Assembly: GCA_937901865.1 (NCBI GenBank)
Contig: CALDID010000015.1
Location: 1-5,185 of the forward strand
Source of the DNA: an uncultured Treponema sp.
Lineage (GTDB): Bacteria > Spirochaetota > Spirochaetia > Treponematales > Treponemataceae
DNA: 5,185 bases
Direction of reading: 5' to 3'
Position 1 is the stretch's first letter. Each line of letters begins with the position of its first letter. Shown in pieces: positions 1-4,096 of this stretch. A model generated the notes under the pieces. That model was not told the origin of the DNA. It was given only the letters and a program-made list of their open reading frames with translations, and did not search any database. The position numbers and the translations under genes are program-made.

Positions 1-371
1 AAGGCGCGATAAAAGCCTCGTATTTTTGCGGAGACGGCTTTATTCCTTGCTTCAAAGCAATCGGAACGCATTGGAGTTTTGTAAAGCTCGATGAGAATGG
101 ATGCGCAATAGAGGTTAGGGAAAAAGAGAGAATAAGCGATAACTGCACAATCGGCGCATATTATTTTTCCTCTTGCGCGCTCTACGAAAAACTTTATCGA
201 GAATACTATTCAGAAAGCAAAAATCTGACCAATGGCGAAAAATATGTTGCGCCGCTTTACAATCATCTTATAAAAAATGGTGGCAAAGTGAAGATTTCGC
301 TCATTCCAACCAAAAAAGTCCACGTTTTAGGCACACCCGAAGAATTGGAGGTATTTGCAAATGGAAATTAA
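1..371 (+). CDS. Sugar-phosphate nucleotidyltransferase family protein, 3' part only
   Basis: The gene begins before the window; the reading phase starts at base 3 and the last 122 residues are present. Members of this NTP_transferase family make NDP-sugars, or related activated head groups, in the cytoplasm for surface polysaccharides. What is seen: a WSFVKLDENG segment, then EKERISDNCTIGAYYF, which fits the late core of the fold in which the enzyme reports its own prediction (V-EK--ISD---GAYYF). This is followed by NGEKYVAPLYNHLI and the terminal VLGTPEELEVF, which resembles the common LGTPEDL ending of small capsule-type nucleotidyltransferases. The N-terminal GxGxR loop lies outside the window, so substrate and activity cannot be judged. 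The stop codon overlaps the next gene's ATG by 11 bp, which points to one operon and coupled translation. Family is fairly sure; substrate unknown. Confidence 0.75.
   Translation, partial: GAIKASYFCGDGFIPCFKAIGTHWSFVKLDENGCAIEVREKERISDNCTIGAYYFSSCALYEKLYREYYSESKNLTNGEKYVAPLYNHLIKNGGKVKISLIPTKKVHVLGTPEELEVFANGN
347..351 (+). promoter_or_regulatory. Shine-Dalgarno site that fixes the start of the membrane-protein gene
   Basis: GGAGG lies 9 nt before the ATG at 361 but only 3 nt before an in-frame TTG at 355. The spacing favours the ATG. The site sits inside the end of the upstream nucleotidyltransferase gene. Confidence 0.7.
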
Positions 372-2028
372 ATCATCTTCTTTCCGCGATTACACAAAAA
401 GCCTTTGGCTTCCGCTTTTGATTGCATTTGCACATTTCTTTATCACGACTGCATTTCAATTCGACAAAGCATTTTTTGAATACGACACCTCTTTTATCTA
501 CGTCGGCGAAAAACGCACATATTCGCTTTTTTGGTATTATTTTGCGATAAAAGTCTTGTACGCCATTCTTTTGGCAGTAATTTATTGCACTTCTGCATTT
601 GTCATTAGGCTTTACAAAGCTGGGAGCGAAAAGATAAAACGCGGATTGTATATTTTCACGCTTTATTTCGTGATTTTGATGTCGATTTTTCTGCTCGTAT
701 ATCCAGGAACATGGGCTTGGGACGATATTGGAGTTGTAACGACACTGCATCATTTAGGCTTGAATTATTGGCAACATTTTTTCACAAGCATAATTCAAAT
801 GCTGTTTTTGCAAATAATTCCTTGCCCTGCAGGAATCATAATTGTTACAAACTTCATAATTTCCGCCTTGGTTTCGTATTGCGTTGTGCAAGCCGAGAGT
901 TTTTTCTTAGCGAAAAAGCGGCTTTTCGGCAGCACTTTTCTCGACACTCTCGTGAAACTCCTTCCGTTTTTGTCAATCGGTGTTTTGAGCTACCAATTTT
1001 CTGGCTATAGAATGGGATTGTATGTGTATTTTGAATTAACTCTGTTCACAATGGCATTTTCTGCAAAAAAAGAGGGCAAAAATTGGAGTTTTTTCAAAGG
1101 ATTTGTCTTTTCCGTGCTTTCTATTTTGGTTTCTGAGTGGAGAACAGAGGGAATGTTCTTTGCTATTGTTGCGTCTGTGTTCATTTTTATGCAAAAAAAA
1201 GAGATTTGCAGCACAAAAGTCAAAGTTTTTTCGATATTTCTCATCGTTTTCGGCTTTTTACTCACAGATACAATTCAAAAGAAACTTCTTTCTAATAGCA
1301 ATTACGAAGTTATTTCCACAATGACTCCTGTTGTTGAGTTAATCAGAAATGCAGACGAAAAAGATGAGGAGCTAATCGAAAATCTAGGTCGTGTTCTGAA
1401 TATTAAAGCAGTTTTTGATTATCCCGACAAAAGCGGAACAGCATTGTATTGGCTTGAAGAGGCGCATGCCGTAAAAGAAAACTACACAAAAGCCGATTAC
1501 AAAGCATATTTAAAAGCCTTTTTTGCTCTTTCTTTGCGGCATCCAAACATCGTCATAAAAGAGCGATTTTCTATGTTTCTTAACACAACGGCGATATTCG
1601 GTAAAACAAATACAACAAATTTGAATACATTGACTAACTCGCATACAGCTTTTACTTACGACAATAGCGACACAAAATGGGTTCAAGAGTTTGCATTGTA
1701 TCCGCACAATCAGCCTGTATTCCCCGCTATTCGCATTATGCTCTTGAAACTTTGGGCAAATAAATACACTTATCACCTCGTGTGGAATGTGGCTTTGCCA
1801 ATAATCTTCCTTATAGTTGCGTGGATTTATTGCATAAAAAAGCGAAAAGCTACAGAAACATTGTTTCTTTCAGGAGAGGCGGTCAGAGTCGTTTTGACTT
1901 TTCTGACAGCCCCAAGTCCGTGGTTTATGTATTACTTGCCAGAATATCTTTTAGGCTGGACATTGCTTTTGTATTTTGCTCTGTTTCATATACAAAAACT
2001 TGAGAAAAAGGTTCTAAACTTTTCATAA
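361..2028 (+). CDS. Polytopic membrane protein, DUF6020-like
   Basis: A 555-residue integral membrane protein of unknown biochemical role. From the ATG at 361, hydrophobic spans can be seen at about residues 16-33, 59-82, 95-113, 141-155, 157-177, 198-234, 245-275, 287-304, 472-491 and 525-544, so roughly 10-12 membrane passes. One large polar region (about 305-470) probably lies outside the membrane. The YPGTWAWDD motif (114-122) just after the third span, followed by QHFFTSIIQ (138-146), is the pattern I associate with DUF6020 proteins. Its acidic pair in the first external loop recalls GT-C glycosyltransferase-like folds. That likeness is inference. The gene overlaps a nucleotidyltransferase gene by 11 bp, so a role in making or moving a surface glycan or glycolipid is plausible. 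No terminator is visible after the stop codon. Confidence 0.7.
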   Translation: MEIKSSSFRDYTKSLWLPLLIAFAHFFITTAFQFDKAFFEYDTSFIYVGEKRTYSLFWYYFAIKVLYAILLAVIYCTSAFVIRLYKAGSEKIKRGLYIFTLYFVILMSIFLLVYPGTWAWDDIGVVTTLHHLGLNYWQHFFTSIIQMLFLQIIPCPAGIIIVTNFIISALVSYCVVQAESFFLAKKRLFGSTFLDTLVKLLPFLSIGVLSYQFSGYRMGLYVYFELTLFTMAFSAKKEGKNWSFFKGFVFSVLSILVSEWRTEGMFFAIVASVFIFMQKKEICSTKVKVFSIFLIVFGFLLTDTIQKKLLSNSNYEVISTMTPVVELIRNADEKDEELIENLGRVLNIKAVFDYPDKSGTALYWLEEAHAVKENYTKADYKAYLKAFFALSLRHPNIVIKERFSMFLNTTAIFGKTNTTNLNTLTNSHTAFTYDNSDTKWVQEFALYPHNQPVFPAIRIMLLKLWANKYTYHLVWNVALPIIFLIVAWIYCIKKRKATETLFLSGEAVRVVLTFLTAPSPWFMYYLPEYLLGWTLLLYFALFHIQKLEKKVLNFS

Positions 2029-2169
2029 GACACAACAAAGCATGTATATCAATTTGTGCCGATGCAGGATTTTTCTAAGACGTGGACTGACGCGAAGTTA
2101 TATGCAAAATATGGGCTCGATGAGCAGGAAATCGCGTTTATTGAATCGATGATTAGACCTATGGAATAG
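2029..2169 (+). pseudogene. C-terminal remnant of an Eco57I-like restriction-modification methylase
   Basis: Forty-six codons plus a TAG stop, in the same frame as the preceding membrane-protein gene and starting right after its TAA. The peptide contains YQFVPMQDF, WTDAKLYAKYGL and then EIAFIESMIRPME. I recognise this as the usual extreme C-terminus of large Eco57I-type RM methylases (QDFs-xWTDxxLYxKYGLxxxEIxFIESMIxPM). No start codon, catalytic NPPY motif or SAM-binding motif is present, so it cannot act as a methylase. It is an orphan 3' end. The intact-looking gene that begins at 4097 encodes the N-terminal part of the kind of protein to which such a tail usually belongs. The remnant could therefore be a leftover of an older copy or a duplicated 3' end of that gene. 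Its last codons are repeated at 2847-2871. Confidence 0.7.
2144..2168 (+). repeat. 25-bp direct repeat, copy 1
   Basis: Begins AATCGATGATTAGACCTATG and runs to GGAATA. It is identical over 25 bases to 2847-2871, and the bases on either side differ. It covers the last codons (S-M-I-R-P-M-E) of the methylase remnant and the first two bases of its TAG stop. The two copies are 703 bp apart and bracket the antitoxin/PIN-toxin pair. Confidence 0.95.
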
Positions 2170-2174
2170 TAATC

Positions 2175-2203
2175 TTTCATACTTCGCTACAGTGTGGTAT
2201 AAT
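2175..2203 (+). promoter_or_regulatory. Promoter of the antitoxin/PIN-toxin pair
   Basis: A perfect TATAAT -10 box at 2198-2203 is preceded directly by TGG, giving an extended -10 element (TGnTATAAT). The -35 region at 2175-2180 (TTTCAT, spacer 17) is weak, as is common with extended -10 promoters. Transcription would start about 12-15 nt before the antitoxin ATG. The promoter lies just after repeat copy 1, so it would travel with the module. Confidence 0.65.
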
Positions 2204-2213
2204 AAAACTATAC
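2197..2213. promoter_or_regulatory. Possible autoregulatory operator of the PIN TA pair
   Basis: GTATA (2197-2201) and TATAC (2209-2213) form an inverted repeat with a 7-nt centre that overlaps the -10 box and the expected start of transcription. TA complexes commonly bind such sites to repress themselves. The arms are short and AT-rich, so chance is quite possible. Confidence 0.3.
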
Positions 2214-2223
2214 GGAGGGTATT

Positions 2224-2436
2224 ATGTCTGATATGGCGTTTAATGCAATGCTTGGGCAAATAGACAGTTTTTCTCTTGCACAGAAAAGGACTTTGATAAG
2301 GGCTTTGAAAAAATCCGCTTGGAATTCACTTTTCAAGAAAAAAGATAAACATCTGTTGGAAAGTCTAATCGGAATTGCAGGAAATGAAGACATTTCGATT
2401 GAGCAATTAAAAAACGAAAGGCTTTCTGTAAAATGA
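2224..2436 (+). CDS. Antitoxin partner of the PIN toxin
   Basis: A 70-residue protein placed directly before, and overlapping by 4 bp (ATGA), a PIN-domain toxin gene, which is the classic type II antitoxin position. The ATG follows a strong GGAGGG site (2214-2219) at 4 nt. No sure DNA-binding fold is recognisable. The N-terminal half (about 15-35, SLAQKRTLIRALKKS) looks helical and resembles the start of several small addiction-module proteins. The C-terminal part (about 55-68) contains DISIEQLKNERL, close to the D-x-x-x-E-x-x-x-ERL pattern seen at the C-terminus of antitoxins that bind PIN toxins. The expected role is to neutralise the PIN RNase and, with it, repress the promoter. The pairing is well supported by position; the antitoxin family is not identified. 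Confidence 0.75.
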   Translation: MSDMAFNAMLGQIDSFSLAQKRTLIRALKKSAWNSLFKKKDKHLLESLIGIAGNEDISIEQLKNERLSVK

Positions 2437-2855
2437 AAGTGTTTTATGATTCTAATGTTGTGCTGGATGTTCTATTAAACAGAACAGATTTTTTGACAGA
2501 TTCATTTGCTGCTCTAAAATTTTCAGAAACTCGAAAAGTGAAAGGGTATATTTCTGTTGTTTCAACAACCGATATTTTTTATCTTGTGAATCGAAATCTG
2601 AAAGATACACAGCAATCTATCGAAAAAATGAGAGTGTTATTCAGCATTGTTGATATTGCAAAAGCTGATAAAAAAATTGCTTTGAATGCGCTGAATTCTG
2701 GCTGGAAAGATTTTGAAGACGCTGTGCAGTATTCTGTTGCCAAAAAGTTAGGGGCAAAATACATTATTACTCGAAATCAAAAAGAATATCTGAAATCAGA
2801 TATTCAGGTAGTTTCGCCAAAAGAGTTTACAGAGCTAATGCAAAGCAATCGATGA
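2433..2855 (+). CDS. PIN-domain toxin (PIN_3-type, VapC-like ribonuclease)
   Basis: A 140-residue PIN-domain protein, full length for the family. PIN toxins are Mg-dependent RNases that cut tRNA, rRNA or mRNA when their antitoxin is lost. The acidic site is visible: D6 in FYDSNVVLDVLL (with D12), the central acidic cluster D93-F-E95-D96 in KDFEDAVQYSVA, and TRN at 113-115 in the position where many PIN_3 proteins have TRNxxDF. The ending VVSPKEF matches the usual terminal L-T/S-PxEF strand of this group. All key residues are present, so it is probably active. It overlaps the antitoxin by 4 bp and is likely translated by coupling. The stop codon TGA lies inside the second copy of the 25-bp repeat, so the module fills the space between the repeats exactly. 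Confidence 0.88.
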   Translation: MKVFYDSNVVLDVLLNRTDFLTDSFAALKFSETRKVKGYISVVSTTDIFYLVNRNLKDTQQSIEKMRVLFSIVDIAKADKKIALNALNSGWKDFEDAVQYSVAKKLGAKYIITRNQKEYLKSDIQVVSPKEFTELMQSNR

Positions 2856-2871
2856 TTAGACCTATGGAATA
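2847..2871 (+). repeat. 25-bp direct repeat, copy 2
   Basis: A perfect second copy of 2144-2168. It begins in the last codons of the PIN toxin and supplies that gene's TGA stop. Read in the methylase frame it still encodes S-M-I-R-P-M-E followed by a stop (TAA here, TAG in copy 1). The sequence after it (AAAAGAATTATGAG) differs from that after copy 1. It fills much of the 41-bp gap between the convergent PIN and yoeB genes, where I see no terminator hairpin. Confidence 0.95.
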
Positions 2872-2896
2872 AAAAGAATTATGAGCATGAAATTGG

Positions 2897-3166
2897 TTAT
2901 TTGTGGTAATGAGTGCAGCACTGGATTATTTCAACATAATTTTCCTCATTGCTTTCTACAATTCGATAAACAATGCGATTATACTCATCAATTCTGCGAC
3001 TCCAATAGCCAGATAAATCCTCTTTCAAAGGCTCAGGCTTTCCGCTTCCTGCATAGCCGTTTCGGACAATATCTTTTAAGAGTTCATTTACTTTTTTCAA
3101 AAGCCGCTTATTTGCGATTAAACTTAAAAAATCTTCCCAAGCCTCATCTGTCCAACGTTTATCCAT
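2897..3166 (-). CDS. yoeB: YoeB/Txe family ribosome-dependent mRNA interferase toxin
   Basis: An 89-residue protein from the ATG at 3166-3164. YoeB binds the ribosomal A site and cuts mRNA during translation. The sequence follows E. coli YoeB closely in order: KRWTDEAWEDFLSL at the N-terminus, LLKKVNELLKDI, KPEPLKEDLSGYWSRRI in the middle, NRIVYRI, and CCTHYHK at the end. The catalytic set is present: E45 in KPEPL, R64 in NRIVY, and H86-Y87 near the C-terminus, matching E46, R65, H83 and Y84 of the E. coli protein. A GTG three bases upstream could also be read. GAGGT at 3173-3177 is 6 nt from the ATG and 3 nt from the GTG, which favours the ATG. The start overlaps the antitoxin stop by one base (TGATG), so translation is coupled. 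The toxin looks active. Confidence 0.9.
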   Translation of the reverse strand: MDKRWTDEAWEDFLSLIANKRLLKKVNELLKDIVRNGYAGSGKPEPLKEDLSGYWSRRIDEYNRIVYRIVESNEENYVEIIQCCTHYHK

Positions 3167-3423
3167 CACATTACCTCGGACAAATCATGCTTAGTAAGTT
3201 TGCCCTCTTTTGCATGCTGGATAGAAAGTTTAAGTCGAGCTTGATTTTCTTCACTCCAAAAAGGGTCTGTGCTGCCTGTAATTTCAAACGGAATGCGGTT
3301 CTCGCGCACAACGATTTTTGCAAACATATTTACAGCATCCGAAACTGTAAGACCAACAGAATCGCAGAATTCTTCAAAAGCAGTCTTTGTACTGTCATTC
3401 ATTCTAATGCTAAGTGTAGCCAT
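3166..3423 (-). CDS. RelB/DinJ family antitoxin
   Basis: An 85-residue antitoxin. The N-terminal ATLSIRMNDSTKTAFEEFC strand-helix and the following GLTVSDAVNMFAKIVV helix form the ribbon-helix-helix DNA-binding domain of RelB/DinJ proteins, which dimerises on operator DNA. RIPFEI (43-48) is the familiar end of that domain. The rest (to 85) is the toxin-wrapping tail. An upstream in-frame ATG at 3429-3427 is only 1 nt from the AGAGG site, while the ATG at 3423 is 7 nt away, so I chose 3423. The gene sits 24 bp after the higA-like gene and runs into yoeB with a one-base overlap. YoeB is classically paired with YefM (Phd fold), but RelB/DinJ-Txe pairs do occur. No separate promoter is convincing, so it is probably read from the higBA promoter. 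Confidence 0.88.
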   Translation of the reverse strand: MATLSIRMNDSTKTAFEEFCDSVGLTVSDAVNMFAKIVVRENRIPFEITGSTDPFWSEENQARLKLSIQHAKEGKLTKHDLSEVM

Positions 3424-3430
3424 ATACATA

Positions 3431-3435
3431 CCTCT
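3431..3435 (-). promoter_or_regulatory. Shine-Dalgarno site deciding the relB-like start
   Basis: AGAGG on the minus strand, 7 nt before the ATG at 3423 and only 1 nt before the alternative ATG at 3429. The spacing favours 3423. It lies in the 24-bp gap after the higA-like gene. Confidence 0.7.
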
Positions 3436-3447
3436 TACATAAAATCT

Positions 3448-3726
3448 CTACATTCTTGCAAACTCAACTTTAAGAGTTCTTCCCATACCAGCTGCAAGCC
3501 GCTTGAGTGTTCTAAGCGAAGGATTTGCATTTCCCTTTTCCAACTTGCTGATGTCCGCTTGCGCAATTCCTGTTTTTGCAGAAAGTTCTTTTTGCGTAAG
3601 CCCACATTCTTTTCTTACATTGATTATCTCTTGGATAATAGCAAACTCTGGCTCAAGAGCGTCATATTCTGCCTTAAATTCTGGGGCTTTGAGTTTTTCT
3701 GCAACATAAGCATCATAATCTGTCAT
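3448..3726 (-). CDS. higA: HigA-like XRE-family antitoxin
   Basis: A 92-residue antitoxin with a Cro/C1-type helix-turn-helix. Residues 44-76 (LTQKELSAKTGIAQADISKL, then EKG-ANPSLRTLKRLA) form helices 2-4 of an XRE domain. The N-terminal 30 residues (DAYVAEKLKAPEFKAEYDAL) are the usual pre-HTH helix of HigA proteins encoded after their toxin. The ending LKVEF is typical too. It should neutralise the upstream-encoded HigB-like toxin and repress the shared promoter. Its ATG overlaps the toxin stop by 4 bp (ATGA) and has a strong AGAGGAG site 7 nt upstream, in contrast with the toxin gene, which has none. That should give more antitoxin than toxin from one mRNA. Confidence 0.9.
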   Translation of the reverse strand: MTDYDAYVAEKLKAPEFKAEYDALEPEFAIIQEIINVRKECGLTQKELSAKTGIAQADISKLEKGNANPSLRTLKRLAAGMGRTLKVEFARM

Positions 3727-4040
3727 TTCGTTTCTCCTCTGGATTTATATTCTTCTCTGTATTTTTTCGCCAATTCTATCTGGCTTTTTGGGGTCTTTTG
3801 TGTCTTCTTTACAAAACCATTTGTAAGAATGATTTTTTTGCCCACAAAGAAAAAATACAAAACTCGTGTGATATTAGAACCTTGCTTAGCACGAATTTCA
3901 AAAATGCCGTCATCAAGATGTTCTGAATACGGCAGACGCAAATTAGATCCAGCTTGCTTTGCGTCAAGCGTGTCCATAAAATCTTTTACAGGTTTGCTGC
4001 CATCTGGCAAATCATAAAAGACAACCTCGTAATTATCCAT
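3723..4040 (-). CDS. higB: HigB-like (phage Gp49/RelE superfamily) toxin, probably with an internal deletion
   Basis: A 105-residue member of the Gp49-like RelE-fold toxins, which cut mRNA on the ribosome. Order of motifs: YEVVFYDLPDGSKPVKDFMD at the start, LRLPYSEHLDDGIFEIRAK (35-52), TRVLYFFFVGKKIILTNGF (58-76), then VKKTQKTPKSQIELAKK (77-93). The C-terminal two thirds fit the family very well. Between LDAKQ (25-29) and GSNLRLPY (31-38), however, relatives have about 15 more residues, an amphipathic helix plus turn. Here that segment is reduced to almost nothing while the frame is kept. The protein is also shorter than the usual 115-125 residues. It may be an inactivated or altered toxin. 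The ATG at 4040 matches the usual start of the family. There is no Shine-Dalgarno site, and the promoter lies 7 nt upstream. Confidence 0.85.
   Translation of the reverse strand: MDNYEVVFYDLPDGSKPVKDFMDTLDAKQAGSNLRLPYSEHLDDGIFEIRAKQGSNITRVLYFFFVGKKIILTNGFVKKTQKTPKSQIELAKKYREEYKSRGETK
3734..3740 (-). promoter_or_regulatory. Strong Shine-Dalgarno site of the higA-like antitoxin
   Basis: AGAGGAG on the minus strand, inside the 3' end of the toxin gene and 7 nt before the antitoxin ATG. It contrasts with the absence of any such site before the toxin and suggests that the antitoxin is translated independently and better. Confidence 0.75.
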
Positions 4041-4047
4041 AAATCTT

Positions 4048-4077
4048 ATTATATGGAGTATATCCTATATTTGTCAA
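4048..4077 (-). promoter_or_regulatory. Consensus promoter of the four-gene TA unit
   Basis: On the minus strand a perfect TTGACA (4072-4077) and a perfect TATAAT (4048-4053) are separated by 18 bp. Only 7 bases lie between the -10 box and the higB-like ATG at 4040, so the mRNA should start at or next to the first codon. The short leader (AAGATTT at most) has no Shine-Dalgarno site. The next genes follow with overlaps of 4 bp, a gap of 24 bp and an overlap of 1 bp, so all four are probably transcribed from here. Confidence 0.8.
4051..4070. promoter_or_regulatory. Possible operator between the divergent TA unit and RM gene
   Basis: An imperfect inverted repeat, ATAT-GGA-GTATA-TCC-T-ATAT, with one unpaired base, sits between the -35 and -10 boxes of the TA promoter. 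It also covers a weak forward TATATT (4066-4071) that could serve the RM gene. It is placed where a HigA-type repressor would act. The arms are short and AT-rich, so this remains a guess. Confidence 0.35.
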
Positions 4078-4080
4078 TGA

Positions 4081-4086
4081 AAGGAG
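4081..4086 (+). promoter_or_regulatory. Shine-Dalgarno site of the RM gene
   Basis: AAGGAG lies 10 nt before the ATG at 4097, slightly farther than usual but the only good site here. It fixes this ATG as the start of the GIY-YIG protein. The next in-frame ATG (codon 15) would cut into the nuclease fold. Confidence 0.75.
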
Positions 4087-4096
4087 AACAAAGAAA

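Noticed and set aside
373..753. Open frame on the minus strand within the membrane-protein gene
   Set aside because: No motif, no ribosome binding site that stands out, and it lies wholly inside a well-supported coding region.
2029..2223. Integron attC-type recombination site around the PIN TA module, since spirochaete integrons carry TA cassettes
   Set aside because: No paired RYYYAAC/GTTRRRY core sites or long imperfect hairpin can be seen near either repeat copy.
2856..2896. Bidirectional terminator between the convergent PIN toxin and yoeB genes
   Set aside because: No GC-rich hairpin followed by a T run is present on either strand; the gap is mostly the 25-bp repeat.
3424..3480. Separate promoter for the relB-yoeB pair inside the end of the higA-like gene
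   Set aside because: Only a weak TTGAGT/ATTTTA combination can be found, far from consensus compared with the promoter upstream of the higB-like gene.
2881..4017. A long open frame (378 codons) on the + strand across the minus-strand TA genes
   Set aside because: It is antisense to four genes with clear family motifs, and its translation is cysteine- and serine-rich without any recognisable domain. It is a shadow of the opposite strand.
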